Origin: Rhynchopus euleeides
Lineage: Eukaryota > Euglenozoa > Diplonemea > Diplonemida > Diplonemidae
DNA: 64,000 nucleotides
Reading direction: 5' to 3'
Assembly (NCBI GenBank): GCA_963210315.1
Contig: OY723293.1
Span: forward strand, 1,054,001 to 1,118,000
The notes beneath the pieces are model-generated. The model had not been told where the DNA came from, searched no databases, and saw nothing but the letters and a program-made list of their open reading frames with translations. Made by a program: the position numbers and the translations under genes. Below are positions 45,380 through 54,518 of the stretch, one piece after another; position 1 is the first letter of the stretch, and each line of letters opens with the position of its first letter.

Positions 45380-46588
45380 TTAGAGGGAAAGGCCTTGGGC
45401 CAGGGTTTGCGACATGTCCGCCGTCGTCCGCACCTGCTCCGTCCTGCTCTGGGGCAGGTAGTGAAACAGGGATGACAACGACTTGTGGCGGCTCACGAGG
45501 AGGATCTCCGTCGCCGAGTAGCCTCGATCCAGCAGCTCCTGCAGTGCACCTCGGCGGACGGAGTGAGCCGTCAGCAGCGGATTCGCCGCTTGTAAAGCCC
45601 TCGCGAACTGATCGCGCGAGAAGCCGAAGAGTTGCTCGTCCCCGCCATGCGCCATGCAGAGGCGCTCCAGGTACGCCCGGTCCTCTCCGCTGAGGGCGAT
45701 TGCGGTGACGCAACCTTCCGCAAAGGGATCGGACTTCGTCCCCGCCCAGTTCAGGGAGATGTAGGCGGGGAAAAAATCGATACGACCGGGGGTGAGGGTG
45801 GCGACGTCGGCGTAGCGCGCCGCGCTGTACCACGCGACGAGTATCATCAGGCGCAGGAGAGGGTCTGTGGTGATGGAGCACGCCCGCGCGATGTCGCGGG
45901 ATGTCGCTGGGTGCGCCTGCCGCACAGGCTGCTTCGCCCCCTTGCGAAGCAAGCTGCGGGAGAAGTCCGCGAGCACCTGTTTGTCGTGGGGGATGGCCGC
46001 CCGTTTGAGCCACCCCCGGATCAGCACGGTGTATTGCAGGGCGGAGGCTGGGGTCACCTTGCCCTTTAGCAGGAGGCGGGACACCCAGAGTACGCTGGCC
46101 TGGGCGGGGGGGAGGGTCACGCCCGTCGCACTGTTCCAATGCTCCTGGAACTGCTGCAGGCGGCGCACCACACTGGCCTGTTGGGACCACGTGGTGTCTG
46201 CGAGAGACCCCCGGATCCACCCCCTCCCCGCCTCCAGCACTTCCAGGACCTCCGAGTCCGTGAGTGGTGGCTCCTGCTGTGGGGGACGCCCCCGACGGGG
46301 CTGCCCGGTGCCCTCCTGGATGAAAGAGTATGGGCTCAGCGAAAACGCCTCGGCTTGTCCCCGGAAAGCCTGTGCTTGCGCCCCCCCCTCTTGGAGGGCT
46401 CGCGTGGGGTGTTCGGCCGGCCCCCCTGGTCGGGGTTCTCCCGCTTCCGCCGCCACCCTGAGGCCCTGTCGGCGCGCTTTGACGCGCTCCTCAGGTAGTG
46501 CGGGGTGTGCTGGGTCCCGAAGAGTTCGGCGGAGAGTGCGGCGGCTCCGGTTGCGTCGCCCGCCTGCAGCCGATCCAGCACCATGCAC
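45380..46588 (-). CDS. Tyrosine recombinase of the retroelement
   Basis: 402 codons open; the first ~65 overlap gag and are unlikely to be translated independently. From about SPYSFIQ the composition is protein-like. An N-terminal SAM-like core-binding region contains VVRRLQQFQEHWNSATGVTL and SALQYTVLIRGWLKRAAIP. The catalytic domain has SAARYADVATL (first Arg), HSVRRGALQELLDRG (HxxR), then RHKSLSSLFHYL, where RHK supplies the third box and FHY the nucleophile Tyr. All core residues of the family are present, so the enzyme may be active. It would insert a circular cDNA without target duplication. It ends with TAA at 45380-45382. The frame is -1 relative to gag. Confidence 0.85.
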   Translation of the reverse strand: MHGAGSAAGGRRNRSRRTLRRTLRDPAHPALPEERVKARRQGLRVAAEAGEPRPGGPAEHPTRALQEGGAQAQAFRGQAEAFSLSPYSFIQEGTGQPRRGRPPQQEPPLTDSEVLEVLEAGRGWIRGSLADTTWSQQASVVRRLQQFQEHWNSATGVTLPPAQASVLWVSRLLLKGKVTPASALQYTVLIRGWLKRAAIPHDKQVLADFSRSLLRKGAKQPVRQAHPATSRDIARACSITTDPLLRLMILVAWYSAARYADVATLTPGRIDFFPAYISLNWAGTKSDPFAEGCVTAIALSGEDRAYLERLCMAHGGDEQLFGFSRDQFARALQAANPLLTAHSVRRGALQELLDRGYSATEILLVSRHKSLSSLFHYLPQSRTEQVRTTADMSQTLAQGLSL

Positions 46589-47568
46589 CGCCCGATGGTG
46601 CTCCGACCGATCTCCACCAGAGCTCGGTCGGCGGCGCTTCCGCTCGGGCCGACCGCGGCAGCGATCGCGTGCAGCGTGCGCAGGTGGGCCGCGGCTTCGT
46701 GTCCTGCGGCCCCCGCGTCCGCCCTCAGGGGGGCAAATCTCGCGTGGAGGTCCGTCATGATGCCGGGCCGGAGGTCGTCCGGCACGTTCCCCCAGGTTGC
46801 GGGGTCCAGCGGGTCCCGGCCCGCAAAAGGGGCAGCAGACGAGCTGTCGGTGCTCGAGTCCGCGGATCGGGATCGCGCGCGGCGGTGGCGCGGGGGAAAA
46901 TCCACCCGGTGGTAGTCGCTGTCAGAGGCAAACCCGGCACCGTCTGCCGTGGGCAGGTGTCGCGCGCATGGCTGTGCAGGGGGACCCGCGCCGTCTGCCG
47001 TAGAAGGCAGGAAACGCGTGGTACCATCCCTGATCATCCGGGCGTCAGCCGCTGTGCGTCGGGAACGCGATACAGAGGGTCCCGCGCCGTCCGCTGCAAA
47101 ACACGGGAAACGCGTGGCACCCCCCGCCAGCTGCGCGCCGTCTGCTGTGTGCAGGGAACGCGACTCGGGCAGTCCCGCGCCGTCCGCCGCAGAGGGCGGG
47201 AAACGCGTGGCACCCCCTGCCGGCTGCGCGCCGTCTGCTGTGTGCAGGGAACGCGAAACAGGAGGGCCCGCGCCATCCGCCGCGAAGGGCAGGGAACGCG
47301 CGGCACTCCGCTCCTGGTCCGTCTCGCCCGCGCCGTCCGCCGCCGTGGGCAGGGAACGCGTGGCATCCTCCGCTGGGCGCGCGCCGTCTGCAGTCGGCAG
47401 GGAACGCTGCGCCTCCAACCCCTCCAGGCGCTCCATCAGCCGGCGGAATTCGTCCCGGGATACGGGTGCCGCCTCGGCTTTTCCGTCGTCAGACGGGAGC
47501 GATTCCTGCTTGTTCTGGGGTGTGGTGGTCGCGGGGGACTTCGCCTTTCCCTTTTTGTCCTTGGCCAT
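46336..47568 (-). CDS. Gag-like ORF1 of the retroelement
   Basis: 410 residues from ATG at 47568 (MAKDKKGKAKS). A short coiled-coil-like stretch (EFRRLMERLEGLEAQRS) is followed by about eight imperfect repeats of the type R-S/F-L-x-TADGA..A..ATR (residues ~65-220). Then comes a basic/Ser-rich segment and a helical region with a DLHARFAPLRADAGAAGHEA block that could be the capsid-like part. The C-terminus is basic (KRGGRKHRLSGDKPRRFR), with no CCHC zinc knuckle. Assigned as gag by position and composition, not homology. A run of eight G (46381-46388, complement) lies 15 codons before the stop, where a -1 slip would enter the recombinase frame. An upstream in-frame Met at 47682 is possible. Confidence 0.6.
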   Translation of the reverse strand: MAKDKKGKAKSPATTTPQNKQESLPSDDGKAEAAPVSRDEFRRLMERLEGLEAQRSLPTADGARPAEDATRSLPTAADGAGETDQERSAARSLPFAADGAGPPVSRSLHTADGAQPAGGATRFPPSAADGAGLPESRSLHTADGAQLAGGATRFPCFAADGAGPSVSRSRRTAADARMIRDGTTRFLPSTADGAGPPAQPCARHLPTADGAGFASDSDYHRVDFPPRHRRARSRSADSSTDSSSAAPFAGRDPLDPATWGNVPDDLRPGIMTDLHARFAPLRADAGAAGHEAAAHLRTLHAIAAAVGPSGSAADRALVEIGRSTIGRCMVLDRLQAGDATGAAALSAELFGTQHTPHYLRSASKRADRASGWRRKRENPDQGGRPNTPREPSKRGGRKHRLSGDKPRRFR

Positions 47569-47924
47569 TTTCGGATTGTGTGTGGTTTTTCGTTGATCGC
47601 ACGACACACACAGAAAATTTTGCCTGCGGAAGTGTTGGTGTGTGATTGGCAGGCGCATAAGACTGTGTGTGACGGCAAGCACCTAGCACTTCCCCTATCG
47701 CTGCATTTCCGCCTGACAAGTACCTTGTTCAGGGGATAAGATAGGTCTGGTTTTCCGGTTTTCAAAACCAGGGTTTCCCGGTTCCCGGTTTTCTGGAAAA
47801 AAAAAAAGGTCGGTCTCATTTTTGGCGGTTTTTCTTGTGACTTTGGGACAGTAAAACAGTCAGAAAAAACGCCATAAAAAAATAGAAAGTGACCCCATCG
47901 TGATCCGCACAGAGCTCAAATAGT

Positions 47925-48702
47925 CCAAAGAAGGCAGAGAAGCGGAGAAGAAAAATGGACCTAGCGGATGGCCCGGTGGGTGGTGACCTCGTCATGCAGG
48001 TCTCTTCTGTTTTGAAGGTGCACACATGGTGGACTCCAGCCACCATGTCTAAGAGGGAGTCTAAGACTGCAGTCTGGAGGGCTGAGACGAGAACACGAAC
48101 GACTTTCAAGCAGTCTTGAAGGTCGCCAAGCCTATTGGGGGCAACTAACAGATGAGATTTGTTTGTTGCCTGTCGTCACAGCTAGGTGCCCATCTCCTCG
48201 ATAACGGAATGTGTGCAGAGATCTCGTGGACCCTTTGGCCATTCTGTCGTGCACCCACTCCACCCACAACGCACACCTGTCACGAGTGGTCGCTCCCCCG
48301 TCCTCCTCCACCCTGAAGGTTGAACCCTCAAGGACCAGTGATCTCCTGCTGGCCGGGCTGCGATACAGCGAAGCCTTCCTACTTACAAGCGAATCCAGAC
48401 TGTAGTGAACAGATGTTCACTACCGTGGCCTCCGGCGGCTGGGGGGCTCCGCCCCCCAGACCCCCCTGTGTAAAAGCATTGCACCAGACCGGTTTTTTGG
48501 TCGAGAGTCCAAACTTTCAAAGCAGCTGTTGCGCCTGCCCCACCAAGCAGCCTCAGTACGACAGGACGCGCGCAGGCACCGGGCCTTCTCAGACTCTGGG
48601 AGGGTTTGCGCGGGTCGCGCGCGCCGAAGGCGCGCGCGAAAAAATTTCAAAACCAGAAAAACCGGAAAACGGTGCCAGAAAAAAAGTCTATCTTATACCC
48701 TG
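47925..48702 (+). repeat. Direct repeat flanking the retroelement, right, with hairpin copy 15
   Basis: Near-identical direct copy of 40201-40984 (small indels). The GC-hairpin repeat copy 15 is at 48408-48470. Just left of it (47886-47912) is the GACCCCATCGTGATCCGCAC phrase also found at 12.46 and 12.65 kb, which would fall inside the N gap at the left copy. Confidence 0.92.
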
Positions 48703-49230
48703 AGTCCTTGTTGGAAGAAAAAAAAATCCGAAATTTTTTTTTGCCGATTTGGTGACACTTTTTTTTTTTTTTTTGCCACGGGGAAAATTTTTCGAGACAT
48801 AGAGATTTTTCAGAAAGTTGGGGGTGGTTTTTTCGGGTGGGCAGAATTCGACCCAAACCCACCTGCCGGTGAAAAATCGCGAGATGCAGCCGATGCACCG
48901 CCATTCCGTGGGTTTCTGGGCGGTTTGGGCCGAAAAAATGTCGGTTTGTGAGGTGGCCCGAGAGGCCGACCGACCGACCGACAGGCAAAAATCGGGCCGA
49001 CCGACCGACCCGACAGCAGTCGGCCTGTCGGCCGACTAGTAGCGTTGGTCACCTTGCTGCAGAGATAGGTGGGCACTGGAGGGAAATCTTCGACCAATTA
49101 GCCACGATCGCCCACGATCGTGGGAATAATTGGAATATTTTTTTCACGATCGTCCAATTAGCCTCCAATTAAAACAATCGTTTTTTTTCACGATCGTGGA
49201 TTTCATTGGACCGATCGTCACCATACCGTG
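48703..49230. other. Region between retroelement and secreted-protein gene
   Basis: T- and A-rich patches, then GACCGACC tandem motifs (48962-49020), inverted with respect to 43441-43487. 49095-49200 has four CACGATCG/CGATCGTG palindromes alternating with CCAATTA. The last part may hold the promoter of the gene at 49383. Confidence 0.45.
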
Positions 49231-49382
49231 TTCTTCTGCTTTTGTGACTGCTGCGGCTGTTTTGCGACTCCACTGCACGGCACTCCCACCACCACACCCC
49301 ACACAACGACACTCACACCACTACACACCCTGGACAGGATTATTCTCCCGCATTCGGGTATATCATCGGAAAAGAGGGCGCC

Positions 49383-52300
49383 ATGCGTCGCTGCGCTATT
49401 CTGCTGCTGCTGGCAGCTGCGGCAACATGCAGCCCCATCGCGTGCAAGACGCTCGCATCTGTGGAGCTGTGCATTGCAGGGGATGATGACCTCAGCAGCA
49501 CCTTTGCGAAGTGCGCTGCACCCAACGCGACGGACGCATCGACCGGGATCCTGTCTCTGACGGCAGGGCTGTCTGGGGTGCAGTTCCTGGACGTGGACGC
49601 TGTGGAGGGGAGCATCACGTGCGTGGATGGGGCAGCGCACGTCACCCTGCTGTCCGGCGGGATGACGGTGCACGTGTCGGACACGCTCCCGCTCGAGATC
49701 ACAGCGATCGACCTGGCGCTGACGGTGACGCAGACCCCCTCGGGCCCTGCCATCGACTGGCAGGGGACCCTGATGGAGGGCGAGATCTCCCTCGAGGAGT
49801 TCACCGACTTCAGCATCGGGTTCCACGTGTCGCGTGCCAATGCGAGCGCAGGGCTGTCGACAGACATCTTCCTCGACATCGACGACCTGCTGGGGGCGGA
49901 GCTGGACCTGCCGTCGCGCATCTCGCTGAAGGAGCACGGGCTGGACTTCTTCAAGCAGGCTGTGAAGGACAGCACGTCGTGCCCGTCGCTGGTGGGGGCG
50001 GACAAGCACCTGCTGGCGGTGCCCGGCGTGGCTGCGGCTCTGAATGTGAAGCAGGCGATGTTCGACGTGTGCCTCTACCTGTCCGACAACGCGACGGCGG
50101 GGCAGCCCTTCCTGCGCTTCGAGGCGGACACGAAGAAGCCGCTCAGCATCCTCGGGATGAAGCTGGAGGCTGTGTCCGCCGATGTGACTGCCGCGTTCAA
50201 CTCGACGAAGGCGATCAAGTGGGGCGGGATGGTTTCCGGGTCGGCCGAGCTTTTCGGCGCGTCTGCGTCTGCCGCCTTCACGGAGTCGGACCTGGATGCC
50301 CTGCAGGTGGCGGTGTCGGTGGTGAAGCCGCAGCTGAACTTCACCGGGTCTGTGTCGTACAACGCGTCGGGCTGCTCCTCGCAGAACAACGGGGCTGTGT
50401 TCTTGTCGGTGCCGAGTGCGGGGGAGCTCCAGGCGGAGGGGACACTGGCACAGAAGGACGGGTGCGCGGCGAACGGGAAACCCCTGTGGATTGTGACGGT
50501 GCCCTCTGCACAGGCCCTGGACGTGCACGGCGTGTCGCTGACGGACGTGTGGGCGCAGCTGGAGTCGTCCGAGGTGGGGCAGGAGACGAAGTGGTCGGGG
50601 GAGGTGCGCGGGACGGCGCAGCTCGGGAAGACCCTGACGGGGACGGGGACGGTGCTGTTCTCCGAGGACGAGGGTGTGACTGCCTTCACTGTGGCGGGGG
50701 AGCTGCAGGTCGGCGGCCTCTCTGGTGAGGTGATGCTGGCTGCACACGACGGTGTGCTGCAGGGGACGGGCACTGTGTCGTTCCAGGACACAACTGCCGC
50801 GGTTCAGCTGTCGCAGCTGGCGGCGAACGTGACGCACGTCAGCACCTACAACGCCGGGAACGCACACCTCCCCGTGTGGGACATCCAGGCCTCGATGGCG
50901 TCGCTGGAGATCCACGGCTTCGCCCTGACAGACGTGCTCGTGGCGCTGAAGGGGACCTTCGGAACGCCCGACAATGCAGGCGACAAGCCGGTGATTGAGT
51001 GGAGCGGGTCGGTGACCGGGACGGGGAGGCTGGGCGCCGTGTCTCTCCTGATGACGGCTGAGATCGAGAAGAACGAGCTCGCATCCCTGACGGGGCAGCT
51101 GAAGGTGGAGACGGACGGGGTGTCGTTCGAGGGCAGTGTCGAGGTGCTGCCGGACGTGACGGGGGCCGGCTGCGCGTCGATTGCCGGAGACGGTAACCTG
51201 CTGCTGGTGGAAACCAAGCACACGTTCGAGGCGTCGCTGCAGTACGACGAGTGTGCCACGGCCACAGGTGCGGCAAGGTACACGGTGTCGGGGACGGCAA
51301 CGGTGTTCTCCTACCAGGGCCTCGAGCTGACGATGGCCGCCCTCCACCTGAAGGGTCTGGTGAGCGACAAGCCGGGGAAGGACCTGGAGTGGGCCGGGAC
51401 TGTGGCAGCAACTGCGAACCTGTTCGGCGGATCGTCTGGCGCAAAGGTGTCGTTCGCTGACGGGTCGCTGCAGGCGGTGGACGTGCACACGCGCTTCATG
51501 ACGGGGAACGGTGCCCTGTCCGGGGCACTCGAGATCGGGTACGTCAACAGCTGCACGCAGCCGTCCAGCGGGTCTGCCGCCGTGGCTGTGCGCCTTGCGG
51601 GTGCTGACGAGCTGAAGATCAACGCGGATGTGCTGTACTACAAGTGCACGGGTGCGATGTCCCTCGACACGACGGTGGCAGTGGACTGGAACGGTCCGGG
51701 CGGCCACTTCGACGAGGTCACCGTGTCGCTGAAGGCGGGTGGGCACGGCGGGGCGGCGATGCTGAGCACGCGCACCTGGATCGGCAAGGTGACGGCACGT
51801 GCTGGGGGTCTGTCGGTCGACATCGAGTTCAACAGCAGCGCGAACGCAACGTCGGTGGAGGCTGTTGTGTCGTACGAAGACGACAACATGCGTCTGACAA
51901 CGGCAGTCGGGAACGCGGCGAACAACTGCCACGGGTCGGGGCTGCTGGTCCTGAAGAACCTGCCGCACCAGGTCCCTGCGATGGAGCTCGACGTGGCCTA
52001 CGCCGCCCCGTGCGGGCAGTCGACGCAGTGGGACGTGTCGGGGTCGCTGACGAACCTCGAGATCCCGTTCATGGGGAAGACCCTGGTGCTGAACGAGGCC
52101 TCTGTCAAGGTGTCGTCGAACGCAACCGGGCACAAGGCTGTGGAGCTGGTTGGTGTCTTCATGGACGACTTCGACATGACGCTGGCCTTCCCCGTCCCTG
52201 TGCGCTCTGCCGAGGAGGTGACGCTCGTGGGCCGTGTGCGCCAGGGGCGCGGGATCAGCGTGGACCGCTTTGCCTCGACGTGGCAGGGGTCCGGGTCGCC

Positions 52301-54518
52301 CTTCTCGGCGTCCATGGCTGTGGCGGCACCCACCATGGCGCAGGACATGAAGAACACGGCGCTGGGCAGCGCTGTGCTGGAGATCAACTTCGGGAAGGGA
52401 GTGACGCTGATGGCGGAGGGGCTGCTCTTCGGGATGCAGTTCGACGCCCTCCTCGCCCTGCAGAAGAAGGCGACCGCCACAGGCAGCGCGTGGCAGTACG
52501 GCGTCGCCTTCACCGCCTCCCGCGCGTCGGCCCCCACGGGCCTGCCGAAGGTGCTGTCCAGCGCCCTGGACGCCATCAGCCCTTCGTGGGTGCGGTTCTC
52601 CCTCGCACGCTCCGAGATGACGGTGGGCGGTGTGACGCTGCGCCGCGGCCTGTCCCTCGCCGCCTTCATGGGTGTGGAGAGCGGGATGATGAAGAAGGTG
52701 TTGACGGCAGCACCCGCCTCCCTGAAGGAGCGCATCACGGAGTACATTGCGGACGGGGGGCTGATTGTGCGCGCCGACATCGTGTCTGCCAGCCAGGTGA
52801 CGATCTTCGTGTCGCTCCGTGGGGACGTGAAGCTGAGCGACAGGGTGTCGCTGCGCGAGGTTGCGCTTGCCTTCATCATCGAGAGCGGGCCGCCCCAGAT
52901 CGGCTTCATGGTGACCTTCGACTTCACTGTTGGGAAGGGGGCACACGCCAAGGACCTGACCGCCAAGGGCTTCATGAGCCTGTCGCTCACAGGCAGCCTC
53001 ACGCTGGCGGCAGCCATCGACTCGGATGAGCCGTGGGTGAACCCGTTCGGTGTGCGCGGTGTGGCCGTGCTGTTCCCGCTTGGGGTGAAGCTGACCCTCT
53101 CGCCGCCCACCATGCTCCCGTCTGCGTTCGCGCTGATTGGCGGGACCCAGATCGGCGGCACGTCGGGGTCCGTGGCGGTCGGGATCGACCTGCAGAACTT
53201 CAGGAACACGGCGGTGATGGCTGAGGTTACAGACTTCAACTTCCACAGGATGCTCCGCGAGCTGGCACGGTGCGACCAGTGCCTCGGGAAGGTGGGGAAC
53301 GTGCTGACCGACATGTCGATGGAGCGCTTCACCGGGTCCTTCAACCCCGACCCCTTCAACCCGGTGGCGATCCGCATCACGGACGTGGCACGCACCATCC
53401 CTGCCGGGATCACAGTGGAGGTGAAGAACCTGGACCTGTGGGGTGTGATCAAGATCGACGAGGCCAGCTTCCGCATGATCAACGGTGAGATCGAGGCGGT
53501 GCTGCGCCCTGCCGCCATCGACTGGGGTGTGATCCAGATCACCGGTGCGGACGGGACCTCGGGACCGCTGTTCGCCCTGACGCTGCGCCGCGACAGGCAG
53601 GCGCTGGAGGTGCACGGGCGTGCGGTGATCCTGGGGCAGTCGGTGACCCTCATGCTGGAGGTGTCGGACAGCGGCGTCTTCGGGTACTTCGCCATCTCCA
53701 TGGGCAGGGCCCTGGAGGCGGAAGTCTCCCTCAGTGTGGTCGGCAGGCCCGGCAGCCCTGACTTCCGCTCCTTCATCAGCGCGTCGATGAAGAGCGACGT
53801 GATTGCTCTGGTGGTCGACATCGCGACGGAGTTCCTCCACGACTTGAGCAAGTCTGCACTGAGCGCACTTGACCGTGCCTCGAGTGCCCTCCAGTCGGCG
53901 CAGAAGAAGCTTGACGACGGCATCGCCAAGCTTGACGCTGCCTACGCCAAGGCTGAGTCGAAGATCAACGGTGCACAGGCCTCTGTGGGGAAGCTGCAGC
54001 AGAAGATGAACTCGAAGTGGAACTCGTGCAAGTCGAAGGAGAGCCGCTGCCGCAGGCGTTGGTGGACGTGTGGGGCTGTCCCGATCTGCTGGATTGAGTA
54101 CGGCGCCATCAAGGTCGCATACAAGGTGGCGTACGGGGTGCTGGAGGGGGCGAAGAAGCTGGTGCAGGGCATCATCAACGGTGCGAAGGGTGTGGTCAAT
54201 GCCGCGGAGGGTCTGGTTGCCACTGCACAGCGCATCGTCGACTCCGCGAAGAGCGTGGTCAAGGCTTTCGACACCATTGTGTCGCACGTGGGTGGGCTGC
54301 TGCGCAACGCTCTCCGCCTCCACTCTCTCTCGTTCGAGGCCGAGCTCAGCCGCGACGTCAAGAGGCTGGCCATCGAGGTGGACATGACTGTGGTGGGGAC
54401 CCGCTTCCAGTTCGGGTTCGACAGCGGGATGGGCATCAAGGAGATTGCCGGCGGGGTGTACTCGTCCTTCCGTGGTGAGATGAAGAAGCAGTGGGGCCAC
54501 CTGATCCGCAACATTTGA
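49383..54518 (+). CDS. Large secreted repeat protein, 1711 residues
   Basis: Single uninterrupted frame. Residues 1-21 are a signal peptide (AILLLLAAAATCSPIA). Residues ~125-900 contain at least five diverged repeats of ~125-135 residues beginning W-x-G-x-V/L-x-G-x-A/G-x-L (about 125, 278, 403, 539, 669), with alternating Val/Thr/Gly segments typical of beta structure, scattered Cys, and many N-glycosylation sequons (NATD, NASA, NFTG, NVTH, NSSA). Residues ~1480-1545 are Ala/Lys/Gln-rich and coiled-coil-like. A Cys cluster (CKSKESRCRRRWWTCG) and a Gly/Ala/Val helical segment (AKKLVQGIINGAKGVVNAAE) follow, then a conserved tail ending GHLIRNI. No TM anchor was seen. Probably extracellular or vesicular; family not recognised. 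ATG at 49383 starts the signal peptide. The same 5' sequence recurs at 62260, and the tail recurs at 9950. Confidence 0.85.
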   Translation: MRRCAILLLLAAAATCSPIACKTLASVELCIAGDDDLSSTFAKCAAPNATDASTGILSLTAGLSGVQFLDVDAVEGSITCVDGAAHVTLLSGGMTVHVSDTLPLEITAIDLALTVTQTPSGPAIDWQGTLMEGEISLEEFTDFSIGFHVSRANASAGLSTDIFLDIDDLLGAELDLPSRISLKEHGLDFFKQAVKDSTSCPSLVGADKHLLAVPGVAAALNVKQAMFDVCLYLSDNATAGQPFLRFEADTKKPLSILGMKLEAVSADVTAAFNSTKAIKWGGMVSGSAELFGASASAAFTESDLDALQVAVSVVKPQLNFTGSVSYNASGCSSQNNGAVFLSVPSAGELQAEGTLAQKDGCAANGKPLWIVTVPSAQALDVHGVSLTDVWAQLESSEVGQETKWSGEVRGTAQLGKTLTGTGTVLFSEDEGVTAFTVAGELQVGGLSGEVMLAAHDGVLQGTGTVSFQDTTAAVQLSQLAANVTHVSTYNAGNAHLPVWDIQASMASLEIHGFALTDVLVALKGTFGTPDNAGDKPVIEWSGSVTGTGRLGAVSLLMTAEIEKNELASLTGQLKVETDGVSFEGSVEVLPDVTGAGCASIAGDGNLLLVETKHTFEASLQYDECATATGAARYTVSGTATVFSYQGLELTMAALHLKGLVSDKPGKDLEWAGTVAATANLFGGSSGAKVSFADGSLQAVDVHTRFMTGNGALSGALEIGYVNSCTQPSSGSAAVAVRLAGADELKINADVLYYKCTGAMSLDTTVAVDWNGPGGHFDEVTVSLKAGGHGGAAMLSTRTWIGKVTARAGGLSVDIEFNSSANATSVEAVVSYEDDNMRLTTAVGNAANNCHGSGLLVLKNLPHQVPAMELDVAYAAPCGQSTQWDVSGSLTNLEIPFMGKTLVLNEASVKVSSNATGHKAVELVGVFMDDFDMTLAFPVPVRSAEEVTLVGRVRQGRGISVDRFASTWQGSGSPFSASMAVAAPTMAQDMKNTALGSAVLEINFGKGVTLMAEGLLFGMQFDALLALQKKATATGSAWQYGVAFTASRASAPTGLPKVLSSALDAISPSWVRFSLARSEMTVGGVTLRRGLSLAAFMGVESGMMKKVLTAAPASLKERITEYIADGGLIVRADIVSASQVTIFVSLRGDVKLSDRVSLREVALAFIIESGPPQIGFMVTFDFTVGKGAHAKDLTAKGFMSLSLTGSLTLAAAIDSDEPWVNPFGVRGVAVLFPLGVKLTLSPPTMLPSAFALIGGTQIGGTSGSVAVGIDLQNFRNTAVMAEVTDFNFHRMLRELARCDQCLGKVGNVLTDMSMERFTGSFNPDPFNPVAIRITDVARTIPAGITVEVKNLDLWGVIKIDEASFRMINGEIEAVLRPAAIDWGVIQITGADGTSGPLFALTLRRDRQALEVHGRAVILGQSVTLMLEVSDSGVFGYFAISMGRALEAEVSLSVVGRPGSPDFRSFISASMKSDVIALVVDIATEFLHDLSKSALSALDRASSALQSAQKKLDDGIAKLDAAYAKAESKINGAQASVGKLQQKMNSKWNSCKSKESRCRRRWWTCGAVPICWIEYGAIKVAYKVAYGVLEGAKKLVQGIINGAKGVVNAAEGLVATAQRIVDSAKSVVKAFDTIVSHVGGLLRNALRLHSLSFEAELSRDVKRLAIEVDMTVVGTRFQFGFDSGMGIKEIAGGVYSSFRGEMKKQWGHLIRNI

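Larger units (their letters stand above)
40201..48702 (-). mobile_element. Tyrosine-recombinase retrotransposon, order gag-like / YR / RT-RNase H
   Basis: Minus-strand element bounded by ~780-bp direct repeats (40201-40984 and 47925-48702). Coding order is a gag-like repeat protein (47568-46336), a tyrosine recombinase (to 45380) and reverse transcriptase plus RNase H (to 43629), each in the -1 frame relative to the one before. No DDE integrase, protease or methyltransferase was seen. DIRS, PAT and Ngaro elements usually place the recombinase last; trypanosomatid VIPER elements have gag, YR, then RT-RH, as here. 40985-43628 is a 2.6 kb non-coding tail containing a 52-bp tandem duplication. 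True ends are uncertain because of the gap. Confidence 0.8.

Noticed and set aside
45380-46220. N-terminal ~280 residues of the open frame that ends in RT-RNase H
   Set aside because: They overlap the recombinase in another phase and are Pro/Arg/Gly-rich; the RT-like sequence begins only after the recombinase stop.
46498-47739. 413-residue plus-strand frame opposite gag
   Set aside because: Arg/Gly/Cys-rich shadow of the gag repeats on the other strand.
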